A stretch of DNA of 64,000 bases from Pseudomonas sp. CROZ-RG-20F-R04-15 (GTDB lineage Bacteria > Pseudomonadota > Gammaproteobacteria > Pseudomonadales > Pseudomonadaceae), in NCBI RefSeq assembly GCF_022662375.1, contig NZ_JAKNQL010000007.1:186001-250000 (forward strand), written 5' to 3'. The notes below the pieces were generated by a model. The model searched no databases and was not told the DNA's origin. It was given only the letters and a program-made list of their open reading frames with translations. This document shows positions 54,612 through 63,500 of the stretch, piece by piece. Position 1 is the stretch's first letter. Every line of letters begins with the position of its first letter. The position numbers were made by a program, and so were the translations under genes.

Positions 54612-54768
54612 TGTGGTCTCCGAAATCATCAGGGTCAGGGGATTCTGCCATTTAATCGCGGCGTTGAGGGTTTGCTCTATCAGCTACGCTATCTGATCAA
54701 GTGACTTGAGCAGAGCAAGATGCCGCGAACAACCTCGGTTACAGGCTGGGAGTCGATGAGCAAAGGAA

Positions 54769-54963
54769 ATGTTTAATTTCTTTTTGACGTTTCTGTTCGT
54801 GCTCATCCCCACAGCGTCTCTTTCACTCGACAGTTACCTTCGCTACCGAGTGGCAAAAAACCAACCGGTGAGCCAGGCGTGGAAGGGCTGCAATCATGTG
54901 CTTTCTATCCTGCTGATCATGCAGTTGCTGGGCCTGGCCCTGTATTTCTTTTACATTGCGTGA
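54769..54963 (+). CDS. Small two-helix membrane protein
   Basis: 64 residues with two hydrophobic helices (about 2-20 and 44-62) joined by a basic loop (SYLRYRVAKNQPVSQAWKG). AAGGAA lies very close to the ATG. Reading-frame composition supports a real membrane protein, but the start is uncertain and no family is known. Confidence 0.45.
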   Translation: MFNFFLTFLFVLIPTASLSLDSYLRYRVAKNQPVSQAWKGCNHVLSILLIMQLLGLALYFFYIA

Positions 54964-55138
54964 GCGCTGGAGTGGAAAATTCCGATAAGCCCTGCACCTG
55001 TCGTTGTGCAAGAACTTCATGCCAAGGGCCGAGCGGGCGCTGGTATAAAAAATTTTCACCATGCTGCATCCATTTCAACCCCTGCTCCGTAAATTCAATA
55101 CCCTCACTCGAAGGGTCGAAGAATTCAGGAGACGCATC

Positions 55139-55699
55139 ATGCATACTTTTTTCAAACGCATCGTCCTCACCTGCCTGACAGTGCTGAGCCTTGGCGCTGG
55201 ACTCGGTTTCGCTGCCGGTAACGTCATGGTCGGCGGCGCGGCCATGTATCCGACGAAAACCATTGTCGAAAACGCTGCCAACTCAAAAGACCACACGACA
55301 CTCGTCGCAGCGGTCAAGGCTGCCGAACTGGTTGATACCCTTAACAGTAAAGGGCCGTTTACCGTCTTCGCCCCCACCAATGAGGCCTTCGCCAAATTGC
55401 CTGCCGGGACGGTCGATATGCTGGTCAAACCAGAACACAAAACAGACCTGACGAAGATTCTGACTTACCACGTCGTGCCCGGCACTCACACCGCGAAACA
55501 GTTGATGGATGAAGCCAAAATGCACGACGGCAAAGTGATGCTGAAAACCGTCCAGGGCGAATCACTGACCGTCATGCTAAGCAATGGCAAGCTGTGGTTG
55601 GTGGATGCCAAAGGAGGCAAAGCCGCCATTACTATTGCTGACGTCATGCAGTCCAACGGCGTGATTCATGTAATCGATACGGTGCTGATGCCGAATTGA
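55139..55699 (+). CDS. Exported fasciclin (FAS1) domain protein
   Basis: A 186-residue protein with a signal peptide (about residues 1-24) and one FAS1 domain (residues about 50-185). Its H1 motif is FTVFAPTNEAFAKLP, with the YHVVPG block and C-terminal H2 NGVIHVIDTVLMP. FAS1 domains mediate adhesion or bind small hydrophobic molecules. AGGAG precedes the ATG at 55139. Followed by a strong hairpin. Confidence 0.87.
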   Translation: MHTFFKRIVLTCLTVLSLGAGLGFAAGNVMVGGAAMYPTKTIVENAANSKDHTTLVAAVKAAELVDTLNSKGPFTVFAPTNEAFAKLPAGTVDMLVKPEHKTDLTKILTYHVVPGTHTAKQLMDEAKMHDGKVMLKTVQGESLTVMLSNGKLWLVDAKGGKAAITIADVMQSNGVIHVIDTVLMPN

Positions 55700-55712
55700 C
55701 TCTTGGCAAATT

Positions 55713-55740
55713 CGGCGGACTCTCTTCAGAGAGTCCGCCG
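55713..55740 (+). terminator. Perfect hairpin after the fasciclin gene
   Basis: CGGCGGACTCTC and GAGAGTCCGCCG form a 12-bp stem with a TTCA loop, 13 bases behind the stop codon. No long T-run follows. Confidence 0.65.
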
Positions 55741-55953
55741 TGGGGTCTGAAGTGGTTTACCGATTGCGGCGCGTCCACCGAGTTGCATCCGGGCTTTCCG
55801 GGCCGTTTTTTTCAGGTCCAGACATTCATCGCCGATTTGGCAACAGTGTTTGTCCACCCGGCCAATTTTTCCCTCTGCCGTCATTCCCTAGCATCGTCTC
55901 CAGGCCAGCAGCAATCACGCTGAAGCGGCCCACTCAACGAGACGGTGAACATC

Positions 55954-56211
55954 ATGAACTCAATGAAAATCGCAATGGCGCTGTTGCTTGGCAGTCTGGG
56001 CGCACAGGCCTATGCGGATTCGGCGCCGACGCAAAACCTGCCGGTCGAAACCTATGGCTACTCGAGCAAACTCGACATCGAGCATGTGATCTCGATTACC
56101 GAGCCGGCCAATGAATGCGCGCCGGTGCCGGTACAGATGACTTACGAGGATTCCCATGGCGAGCGCCATGTTCTGCAATATCAGGTCATGGGCACTGGCT
56201 GCTCCAGTTGA
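55954..56211 (+). CDS. DUF2790 family small periplasmic protein
   Basis: An 85-residue exported protein with a signal peptide (cut after AYA, near residue 21). The conserved core LDIEHVISITEP...CAPVPVQMTYEDSHGERHVLQY is abbreviated here; its text matches DUF2790, a Pseudomonas family often induced by metals or stress. The two Cys may form a disulfide. Three possible starts (GTG 55945, ATG 55954, ATG 55963); 55954 fits the GAGACGG spacing best. Confidence 0.78.
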   Translation: MNSMKIAMALLLGSLGAQAYADSAPTQNLPVETYGYSSKLDIEHVISITEPANECAPVPVQMTYEDSHGERHVLQYQVMGTGCSS

Positions 56212-56255
56212 TTCAGTGCAGAGAAGGGAGGGTCGACACTCCTTGTCTGCTGCGC

Positions 56256-57191
56256 TCAGTGCTTTCTTGCTCCCGCAATATCTTCGTCCGATGCCAGTAA
56301 TTCCGGGATCGACTGCTTGAGAAAATCCACCCAGGTTCTGGTCTTCGCATCAACGAACTTGCGCGACGGATAGATCGCGAACAGGTTCAACTCCTCCAGC
56401 CGGTACTCCGGCAGCACCCGCACTAACGTCCCCGCCCGCAGGCCATCCACGGCCGATGCTATCGGCTGAATGCCGATGCCCATGCCTTTCCTGATCGCGA
56501 TGGTCATGCCGTCGGCGGTGTTGATGTGAAAGGGCGACACGGGAATGGTGATGGTCTCCATGCCTTGCGGCCCCTCAAACGCCCAGTGCTCCACTGGCAT
56601 CACCGTGTTGACGATGCGCAGGCACTGATGTTCGGCCAGGGCGTCGGGCGAGTGGGGCATGCCGCGTTTTTCCAGATAAGCCGGCGACGCGCAGAGGATG
56701 CTGTAGGTGATACCCAGCCGTTGCGCGACGAAGCCGGAATCCGGCAGTTCGCGGGCCAGTACGATGGACATGTCGTAGCCTTCTTCGAGCAGGTCCGGTA
56801 CACGGTTGGTCAGGGTCAGGTCGAACATCACCGTGGGGTGAATCTCGCGATAGCGCGCGATGGCGTCGATCACATAGTGGTTGCCGATGGCCGACATGGC
56901 GTGGATTTTCAAGCGACCCACGGGCAGGGTTTGTGCGGTGCCGGCCTCTTCGTCGGCCTCGCGGACGTCGTCGAGTATGCGTTCGCAGCGTTGCAGGTAG
57001 CGCAGGCCGGCTTCGGTCAGGGCGAGGCGGCGGGTGGTGCGGTTGATCAGGCGCGTGTGCAGGCGGGCTTCAAGGGCGGACACGGCTTTGGACACGTTGG
57101 TTGTTGTGGTGTCGAGCAGCTCGGCGGCCGCCGTAAAGCTGCCGCTTTGCGCGACGGCGACGAAGAAACGCATGCTCTGGAAAACGTCCAT
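56256..57191 (-). CDS. LysR family transcriptional regulator
   Basis: A 311-residue LysR protein. The HTH is at residues 1-60 (FQSMRFFVAVAQSGSFTAAAELL, then NVSKAVSALEARL) and the effector domain is complete. It belongs to the DmlR/AaeR-like branch by its GRLKIHAMSAIGNHYV text. No divergent partner is adjacent: upstream lies the inverted-repeat element, so the target is not obvious. Confidence 0.87.
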   Translation of the reverse strand: MDVFQSMRFFVAVAQSGSFTAAAELLDTTTTNVSKAVSALEARLHTRLINRTTRRLALTEAGLRYLQRCERILDDVREADEEAGTAQTLPVGRLKIHAMSAIGNHYVIDAIARYREIHPTVMFDLTLTNRVPDLLEEGYDMSIVLARELPDSGFVAQRLGITYSILCASPAYLEKRGMPHSPDALAEHQCLRIVNTVMPVEHWAFEGPQGMETITIPVSPFHINTADGMTIAIRKGMGIGIQPIASAVDGLRAGTLVRVLPEYRLEELNLFAIYPSRKFVDAKTRTWVDFLKQSIPELLASDEDIAGARKH

Positions 57192-57255
57192 CGTTGTTCC
57201 GCCTTATGGTGGGTTGTGTGGTGTTGGTGAGTCGGTGTTCACTTCTAATGGCAGC

Positions 57256-57289
57256 CCCTCACCCTAACCCTCTCCCGGAGGGAGAGGGG
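57256..57289 (+). repeat. Solo end copy of the inverted-repeat element
   Basis: CCCTCACCCTAACCCTCTCC then CGGAGGGAGAGGGG. This is a slightly diverged copy of the element end at 57362, followed by the same downstream text (GACTGACCGAGTTGTC) to about 57328. It lies 72 bases before the complete element. Confidence 0.7.
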
Positions 57290-57361
57290 ACTGACCGAGT
57301 TGTCTCGCGCTGTCCGCCGACCTGAAAGGCCTTGGCGATTATGGATTCGGCGCATGAGCGT

Positions 57362-57510
57362 CCCTCACCCCCCGCCCTCTCCCGGAGGGAGAGGGGACTG
57401 ACCGAGTTGTCTTGCGCTGTCCGCCGATCTGAAATATCAAGTCGAACTCAGGATTTGAATAGCACGCGATCAGGCTCCCTCTCCCTCCGGGAGAGGGCGG
57501 GGGGTGAGGG
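57362..57510. mobile_element. 149-bp element with 34-bp perfect terminal inverted repeats
   Basis: The left end 57362-57395 and the right end 57477-57510 are perfect inverted copies of 34 bases (start CCCTCACCCCCCGCCCTCTC). The ends themselves contain an inner hairpin (CCCTCTCCCGGAGGGAGAGG). No reading frame lies between them. The layout is that of a MITE-like element; similar sequence recurs between genes in Pseudomonas. A target-site duplication is not evident. Confidence 0.7.
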
Positions 57511-57536
57511 CTGCACTCTGCGTCACGCCACAAACT

Positions 57537-58490
57537 TCAAGACTTACGCCCGGGAATAAACCCCGGCACCCCGGTTTCCACCACCGAATTGAAGCGGATC
57601 CGCGTGCTGATGTCTTCCTTGATCTCACGCATCGCCCGTTGCGGCAATGTCGCAACATCAAAATTCTCCTGGATATGCGCTGGCGTCGCCGAGGTCGTCA
57701 GAAACGCCGTGCCACGCTGCACCGCCCACGCCAGCGCCACTTGCGCCGGAGTCTTTTGCACATGCCGGGCAATCCCGCTCAGCACCCCATCTTCCAGCAC
57801 GTTCGGCGTCATCCCGTGACCCAGCGGCGCGAACGCCAGAAGAATGATGCCGTGCTGTTGGCAGAACTCGAGCATTTCCCATTCCGGCAGGTACGGGTGC
57901 GACTCGATTTGCACCACGGCCGGTTTGATCCGTGCGTGCGCGACGATTTCTTTCAGCGCTTCCAAAGTAATGTCCGACAAACCGATGGATTTGCAGCGAC
58001 CCTCATCCACCAGACTTTCCAGCGCCCGCCAGGTGTCGAGCAACGTGATCTCGCCATCGTAGATGACGTGGCCGAATACATCGCGCGGATCCTGATCGTC
58101 ACCCGGCTGAAAAGCGAACGGCGTGTGGATCAGGTAGCAATCGATGTAGTCGGCTTGCAAGCGTTGGCAACTCGCCTCAAAGGCCGGTTTGACCCGCTCG
58201 GGACGGTGGTTGGTGTTCCACAGTTTGGTGGTAATGAACACGTCTTCGCGGCGAATCTGCCCGGCTGCGAACACCTGCTGGAATGCCACGCCGATCTCCG
58301 CCTCATTGCGATAGCGCTCAGCGCAGTCGAAGTGGCGGAAACCCACCTCCAACGCGCATTTGACCGCTTCAGTGGTGGTGTTCAAATCACGGAACAAGGT
58401 GCCAAAGCCAACGGCCGGCATCGAGCCTGCACCATTGTTCAGCGGCCAGCGGGTGTCGCGAAGCGCATCGTGAAAGGCCTCGTAAGTCAT
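57537..58490 (-). CDS. Aldo/keto reductase, last gene of the efflux operon
   Basis: A 317-residue AKR with the tetrad in RHFDCAERYRNEAEIG, VFITTKLWNT and DCYLIHTPF. It resembles the xylose-reductase-like AKRs. GGAG supports the ATG at 58490. It begins 22 bases after the outer-membrane factor and so is probably co-transcribed with the efflux genes. It might detoxify the compound that the pump exports, which is inference from position. Confidence 0.82.
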   Translation of the reverse strand: MTYEAFHDALRDTRWPLNNGAGSMPAVGFGTLFRDLNTTTEAVKCALEVGFRHFDCAERYRNEAEIGVAFQQVFAAGQIRREDVFITTKLWNTNHRPERVKPAFEASCQRLQADYIDCYLIHTPFAFQPGDDQDPRDVFGHVIYDGEITLLDTWRALESLVDEGRCKSIGLSDITLEALKEIVAHARIKPAVVQIESHPYLPEWEMLEFCQQHGIILLAFAPLGHGMTPNVLEDGVLSGIARHVQKTPAQVALAWAVQRGTAFLTTSATPAHIQENFDVATLPQRAMREIKEDISTRIRFNSVVETGVPGFIPGRKS

Positions 58491-58512
58491 GGTTTTTCTC
58501 CAGTGTCGGTGG

Positions 58513-59979
58513 TTACAGCGGTGTCTGTTCTTTGCCTGCACGGGCGGCGAGTTTTTGCTCGAAGACGCCGACAGAATTGCCGCCCAGCGCCACGAACAGC
58601 TGCACGGTGTCTAGATAGCGCGTGGTCTTCGCCTGAATCTGCCCAAGCAGGGCTTGCTCGTACGCGCGCTCGGCTTCGAGCACTTGCAGGACGCTGTTTT
58701 CGCCTTGGGCATAAGCTTGTTGGTTGAGACGCAAACTGCTGTCGGCGGCGCGCAACGCGTCCTCCTGCGCCAGATTTTGTTCGGCGCCGTGATGGATCGC
58801 CTGCAAGCTGTCCGCGACCTGGCCGAACGACTCAATCACCGTCTGCTGATAGCGTGCGAGCGAGGCGTTGTAGCCATCGACGGCAGCCTGACGCTCGGCT
58901 TTCAGCGTGCCGCCATTGAAGATCGGCGCGGTCAGCCCGGCGGCAAACCCCCACAGCGCAGCGCCGCCATTGCCGGACGCGGCTTGTGCCAGTGAGGCCG
59001 ACAACTCGATGCGCGGATAGAGATTGGCTGTCGCCACCCCCACGGCCGCGCTGGCCATGTGCAGTTCGGCTTCGGCCTGCAAGATATCCGGGCGATTGCG
59101 GGCGGTTTCCGACGGCAGGCTGACCGGCAGCGTCGACGGCAAGACAAAGTCGCTGAGGGTGAAATCCGGCGCTATCCAGTCGGCCGGGCCTTTGCCGGCG
59201 AGGATCGACAATGCATGCCGCGCCGCATCACGCTGCTGGGCGAGGGGTGGCAGCAGGGTGCGATCCTGCGCAAGCCGCGTTTCGGCCAGCGACACATCGA
59301 TGCGCGTGGTACTGCCGCTTTGCTGAGCACGCCGCACCAGATCAAGGTTTTTTGAGTCATTGGCCAGCAGCGTTTGCACTGCCTCGATCTGCGCATTGGC
59401 CGAGGCGATCAGCAGTGCTTGCCGGGCCACTTCGCCGGTCAATGTGAGGTAGGCCGCTTCGTAGCGATGTTTGTGCAAATCGGCCAATGCCTGCTGGCCT
59501 TCGACTTCACGCTTGATACCACCAAAGGCATCCAGATCGAATGCCACACGCGGGCCGATGGCGTAGACGTTGGCAACGCTCGGCTGCGGCCCATTGTGGG
59601 TGCGTTGCCGTCCTCCGGCCGCCGCGAAATCCACTTGCGGATACAGCGCGCCTTCCGCTGCTACAACCGAGGCAGCGGCCTGACGCAGGGTCGCATCGGC
59701 GGCGACCAGTTCGAGGTTGCCGTCGATGGCGCGGCGCATCAGTTGGTCGAGCTTCGGCGAGCGCAACGCGGTCCACCAATCGCCGTGAAGGCGTTTGCCC
59801 ATAGCGAAGCGTTGAGCGCCGGAGGATTGCTCGGCTTGCTCATCGTAGTGCTCTGATGAGCCGGCGGCGGGGCGCTGAAAATCAGGGCCGACGGTGCAGG
59901 CCGAAAGCATCACCATCAGGGCCAATGCGCTGAAGGTTCCGGGGATTGCTGAACGAGTGAAGCGCGTAGACGTTTTCAT
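58513..59979 (-). CDS. Outer-membrane efflux lipoprotein (NodT/OprM family)
   Basis: A 488-residue outer-membrane factor with a lipobox (MLSAC, Cys about 28) and the family opening CTVGPDFQRP. Two TolC-type repeats follow, with long helices (about 195-260 and 390-460). It forms the exit duct for the EmrAB-like pump encoded just upstream in the operon. GGAG 8 bases before the ATG. It lies 19 bases after the MFS gene. Confidence 0.87.
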   Translation of the reverse strand: MKTSTRFTRSAIPGTFSALALMVMLSACTVGPDFQRPAAGSSEHYDEQAEQSSGAQRFAMGKRLHGDWWTALRSPKLDQLMRRAIDGNLELVAADATLRQAAASVVAAEGALYPQVDFAAAGGRQRTHNGPQPSVANVYAIGPRVAFDLDAFGGIKREVEGQQALADLHKHRYEAAYLTLTGEVARQALLIASANAQIEAVQTLLANDSKNLDLVRRAQQSGSTTRIDVSLAETRLAQDRTLLPPLAQQRDAARHALSILAGKGPADWIAPDFTLSDFVLPSTLPVSLPSETARNRPDILQAEAELHMASAAVGVATANLYPRIELSASLAQAASGNGGAALWGFAAGLTAPIFNGGTLKAERQAAVDGYNASLARYQQTVIESFGQVADSLQAIHHGAEQNLAQEDALRAADSSLRLNQQAYAQGENSVLQVLEAERAYEQALLGQIQAKTTRYLDTVQLFVALGGNSVGVFEQKLAARAGKEQTPL

Positions 59980-59998
59980 TTTTCAGACTCCACAAAGA

Positions 59999-61462
59999 TC
60001 AGTTGGCCGCAGCCGGTTTGCGTAGCAACAGCACCAGCGGGCTCACCACGAGCATCACCAGCATCAGAATCTTGAACTGGCCCATCACCGCGACGAACGC
60101 GGCCTGATGGGTCACCAGGTGGTTCAAATGTTCCAGCGCCGGTAGCGACGTCGGCAGCGTCAGCCGATAGGGCGTCAACTGGCTGACCAGCGCCATGTGC
60201 ATCGCCTGGGTGTTGTTGAAGAAAAAAATCTGCACCACCGCCACACCGAGGGTGCTGCCGTAGACGCGCATCAGGTTGAACAGTCCGGCGGCTTCCGGGC
60301 GCAATGCCGGATTGAGCGTGCTGAACGCGACCTTGCTCAGCGCTGGCATCAACACGCCGAGGCCGACACCTTGAACGAATCCGCTCCACGCCACGGGTGT
60401 CCAGTCCATCAACGGTGAGTAGCCGAGCATCAGCCAATTGGCGTAGACCACTAGCGCGATACCGGTGGCGATAAACACCCGCGTGTCGATCCAGCCCGGC
60501 GCACGCCCCATCAGCAGGAACGCGCCGACCAGGCCGATGCCGCGCGGGATGGTCAGGAAGCCAGTGGTGTCCGGCGGGTAGCCCAAGATTTCGTCGAGCA
60601 TCGGCGAGGTCAGCGCCATGGTCGACAGCAGCACGAAACCGAGGGCGAAAAACATCACCGTCGACAGCACGAAATTGCGGTCGCTGAGCAACGCCTTGCT
60701 GACGAAGTGCACTGTGGCAGTCCACCGATGCACGACGAACAGGTACAACCCAAGCACGCAGACCAGCGCTTCGATGCAGATTTCCAGCGAGTCGAACCAG
60801 TCCAGGCGCTCGCCACGATCGAGGAGCATTTGCAGGCTGATCATGCCGACCGTGAACGTGCCGAAGCCGAAGAAATCATAGGGCGGACGCTGCTCGGCTT
60901 TCTTCTCGGCCAGCAGCAACGCAACCACCATGAGGATGTACGCGATCAGTGGCAGGCTGAGGTAAAACATCGGCCGCCAGTCGAGGTACTCGCAGATCAG
61001 GCCGCCGATGCTCGGGCCGCTGACGATGCCGAACAGCACCAGCGCGGTCCATTTTGCGCCAAACGCTGGACGCTTTTCTGCCGGCAGCGTTTCCAGTGCA
61101 ATTGCCATCGACAGCGGCGCCAATACGCCACTGGCCAAGCCTTGCAGAATGCGCGCGGCGATAAACTCCAGCGGCGTGCTCGCCAACGTCCCAAGCCACA
61201 AACCGAGGGCAAACAACAGCAACGCTATCTGATAAACCCGCTTCAAGCCGAAGGACGCGGCGAGCCACTGAGCGATCGGCAAAGTGATCGCGCTGGCGGC
61301 CAGATACGCCGTGAAAATCCACCCGGCCTGATCGTCAGTCATCGACAGGCTGCCCTGTATCAAGCGCAGAGCGGCATTGGGCAATGGCAGGTTCATCGAT
61401 TGCAGATAAGTCGTCAGTAAGGCGACAAAGCGCAATGCGCGCAGATCAGCCGTGTTGTTCAT
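59999..61462 (-). CDS. emrB: MFS drug exporter, DHA2/EmrB type
   Basis: A 487-residue, 14-helix DHA2 transporter. Recognisable pieces are the DQAGWIFTAYLAASAITLPIAQWL helix pair, shortened here, and the cytoplasmic GLKRVYQIALL loop. It couples proton entry to drug efflux through the adaptor and outer-membrane factor of the same operon. The ATG at 61462 is preferred over the adjacent GTG. It starts 6 bases after the adaptor gene's stop. Confidence 0.86.
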   Translation of the reverse strand: MNNTADLRALRFVALLTTYLQSMNLPLPNAALRLIQGSLSMTDDQAGWIFTAYLAASAITLPIAQWLAASFGLKRVYQIALLLFALGLWLGTLASTPLEFIAARILQGLASGVLAPLSMAIALETLPAEKRPAFGAKWTALVLFGIVSGPSIGGLICEYLDWRPMFYLSLPLIAYILMVVALLLAEKKAEQRPPYDFFGFGTFTVGMISLQMLLDRGERLDWFDSLEICIEALVCVLGLYLFVVHRWTATVHFVSKALLSDRNFVLSTVMFFALGFVLLSTMALTSPMLDEILGYPPDTTGFLTIPRGIGLVGAFLLMGRAPGWIDTRVFIATGIALVVYANWLMLGYSPLMDWTPVAWSGFVQGVGLGVLMPALSKVAFSTLNPALRPEAAGLFNLMRVYGSTLGVAVVQIFFFNNTQAMHMALVSQLTPYRLTLPTSLPALEHLNHLVTHQAAFVAVMGQFKILMLVMLVVSPLVLLLRKPAAAN

Positions 61463-61468
61463 CACCCA

Positions 61469-62599
61469 TTACCCCGCGCTGAGCAACGATTTCAGTGGGT
61501 ACCACCACGGCGTGCGGTGGCCGGTGTCGACTTCGACTGTGGCGCTGGTGCCCGAGAACAGCGGCATGGCCGGGTCGGCATTGTCGAGTTCGAGGCGCAC
61601 CGGCACCCGCTGCACCACCTTCACCCAGTTGCCGGTCGCGTTCTCCGGCGGCAGCAAGGCGAAGTCCGCGCCGGCGCCGGGGCTCATGCTGATCACGTGG
61701 GCCTTGAAGGGGCGGTCAGGGTAGGTGTCGAGGGTGATCGTCGCGGTCTGGCCGGGGCGCATATGCGTGACTTGGGTTTCGCGAAAGTTGGCTTCGACCC
61801 AGGTCTCGTGGTCGGAAATCAACGCGAACGCCGCGCTGCCGTTGCTGACGTAATTGCCCACTTGTAAGTCGTCGACCTTGGCCACGATGCCGTCGGCCGG
61901 TGCGGTCACTGTGGCGTAGGACAGATAGAGCTGCGCTTCGTCGAGCTGCGCCTTGGCTTCGCGCACGGTTGGATGTCGGTCGATGGCGATGTCGGGATCA
62001 CCACTGAGGGCGACCACGGTGCTGGCGATCTGTTGCTCGATCGAGGCGATGCGTTGGCGTGAGACTTTCAGGTCAGTGTCGGCGCGCTCATAGGCTGCCC
62101 GCGAGACGAATTCGCTGGCGATCAGCGCTTTCTTGCGAGCGAACTCTTTCTGATCGTAGTCCGCCGACGCCCGCGCCGATTGCAGCTCGGCCTGCTGCTG
62201 GCGATAGCTGGCCTTGAGGCCGTCGATGCGCAGGCGAGCGTTGCCCAACTGAGCTTCGGCGCGGTCGACCGCGATCTGTAACGGTTGCGGGTCGAGGCGA
62301 AACAACACCTGACCTTTGCGCACGGGCTGGTTATCGTCCACCGCGATCTCGACCACTTGCCCGGACACCCGCGCATTGATCGATGCCTTGGCCACGCGGG
62401 CATAGGCGTTGTCGGTGGAAACGAAAGGCTCGTTCGTCCGGTATTGGCTATAGCCGATGACGGCGAACAGCGCGGGCAGGCCGGCCATCAACAGTGGCCG
62501 CACTCTCTGTTTGAGCGGTTTTTTCGGCGGTGTGTCCGTCAGATCCCGGATCGGCTGGGCGCTGGCGTGTGCTGCGGTGAGATCAATTGGCTGGGTCAT
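61469..62599 (-). CDS. emrA: HlyD/EmrA-type membrane-fusion adaptor
   Basis: A 376-residue adaptor. It has a cytoplasmic N-terminus, one membrane helix (about 35-52, LLMAGLPALFAVIGYSQ), a lipoyl-like half-motif (INARVSGQVVEIAVDDNQPV), coiled hairpins (about 110-210) and the second half (ATVTAPADGIVAKVDDLQVG). First gene of the operon emrA-emrB-outer-membrane factor-AKR. The ATG at 62599 was chosen over an upstream frame extension that lacks homology. Divergent from the TetR gene. Confidence 0.86.
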   Translation of the reverse strand: MTQPIDLTAAHASAQPIRDLTDTPPKKPLKQRVRPLLMAGLPALFAVIGYSQYRTNEPFVSTDNAYARVAKASINARVSGQVVEIAVDDNQPVRKGQVLFRLDPQPLQIAVDRAEAQLGNARLRIDGLKASYRQQQAELQSARASADYDQKEFARKKALIASEFVSRAAYERADTDLKVSRQRIASIEQQIASTVVALSGDPDIAIDRHPTVREAKAQLDEAQLYLSYATVTAPADGIVAKVDDLQVGNYVSNGSAAFALISDHETWVEANFRETQVTHMRPGQTATITLDTYPDRPFKAHVISMSPGAGADFALLPPENATGNWVKVVQRVPVRLELDNADPAMPLFSGTSATVEVDTGHRTPWWYPLKSLLSAG

Positions 62600-62786
62600 G
62601 ATCGGCTCTGTCCAGGGTGCTGAAGCCAAAACGGGGCATCGGGCCGACGTGGGCAAAGCCTGTGGCCGCGACGTGATTAATTGCTGCGAGACATCAAATC
62701 CGTGCGCGGTGGGGGAGGATCGCTCCGTACCGCTGTTTCGTCGTTGCCACACCCACTTCGAGCTGCGCCACAACAAAGCCGTTGAC

Positions 62787-62861
62787 CAAGGAATTTCTGG
62801 TTCCTTAATTTTGTGCGATGGTGTAAGAATATGAGCGACTTCTTATCCTTGCAAGGAATTT
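62787..62861. promoter_or_regulatory. Probable TetR operator region between emrA and the TetR gene
   Basis: Two direct copies of CAAGGAATTT (62787-62796 and 62852-62861). They are embedded in dyads: AAGGAA...TTCCTT (62788-62806), TAAGAA...TTCTTA (62824-62845) and the palindrome CCTTGCAAGG (62847-62856). This is the type of site a divergent TetR repressor would bind to control both promoters. Confidence 0.5.
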
Positions 62862-62868
62862 GTACGAC

Positions 62869-63492
62869 ATGGCACAAAATAAATCGACGGAAGGAAAAGG
62901 CCGCGGCCGTCCTCGCGCCTATGACCCGCAAACTGCGCTGCAACAGGCACTCGGCGTGTTCTGGAATACCGGCTATTCGGGGGCTTCGCTGGACAGCATC
63001 GCCACCGCAGCGGGCATGAACCGGCCGAGCCTATACGCCGCGTTTGGCGATAAACACGCGCTGTACATCAAGGCGCTCGATCAATATTGGGACACCGCGC
63101 ACGCCGCCATGCAGGCCGCGCTGAGCGACAGCGAGCTGACTCTGGCGCAGGCGCTGACTGGCTTTTATGAGGGACAACTGGCGATTTATTTCTCCGGCGA
63201 TGGCCAGCCACGCGGCTGTTTTGCCATTGGTACGGCGACCACCGAAGCCGTCGAAGACCCGGAAATTCGCCAAGTGCTGTCGGCCAGGCTCAGTCAGCTG
63301 GACGCTGATCTGCAAGCGCGTCTGCAAAAGGCAATCGAAGCGGGCGAGCTGAAACCTGATAGCGATCTCGCCGCGCTGGCGGTGATCGCGTCTTCATTGC
63401 TGCACAGCATTTCGATCCGCGCCCGTGCAGGTAAATCCCGTGAAGAATTGAGCGCAATTGTGCGCAACGCCGTCAGCGTGATCTGCGGCTGA
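62869..63492 (+). CDS. TetR family transcriptional regulator
   Basis: A 207-residue regulator. The HTH (residues about 15-60) has GRPRAYDPQTALQQALGVFW, then SLDSIATAAGMNRPSLYAAFGDK. The C-terminal ligand domain is about 75-205 (AefR-like, with GCFAIGTATTEA). The ATG at 62869 is set by AGGA and the family start. It is divergent from the efflux operon and probably represses it until a drug or metabolite binds. Confidence 0.87.
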   Translation: MAQNKSTEGKGRGRPRAYDPQTALQQALGVFWNTGYSGASLDSIATAAGMNRPSLYAAFGDKHALYIKALDQYWDTAHAAMQAALSDSELTLAQALTGFYEGQLAIYFSGDGQPRGCFAIGTATTEAVEDPEIRQVLSARLSQLDADLQARLQKAIEAGELKPDSDLAALAVIASSLLHSISIRARAGKSREELSAIVRNAVSVICG

Positions 63493-63500
63493 GCGCGCTC

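Noticed and set aside
52812..54704. A 630-codon open frame on the + strand
   Set aside because: Antisense to the ABC exporter with intact Walker and signature motifs; low-complexity His/Asp/Gln-rich shadow.
57256..57510. The C-rich repeats considered as a CRISPR array
   Set aside because: There are only one complete element and one solo end, the units are inverted rather than direct, and there are no regular spacers or cas genes.
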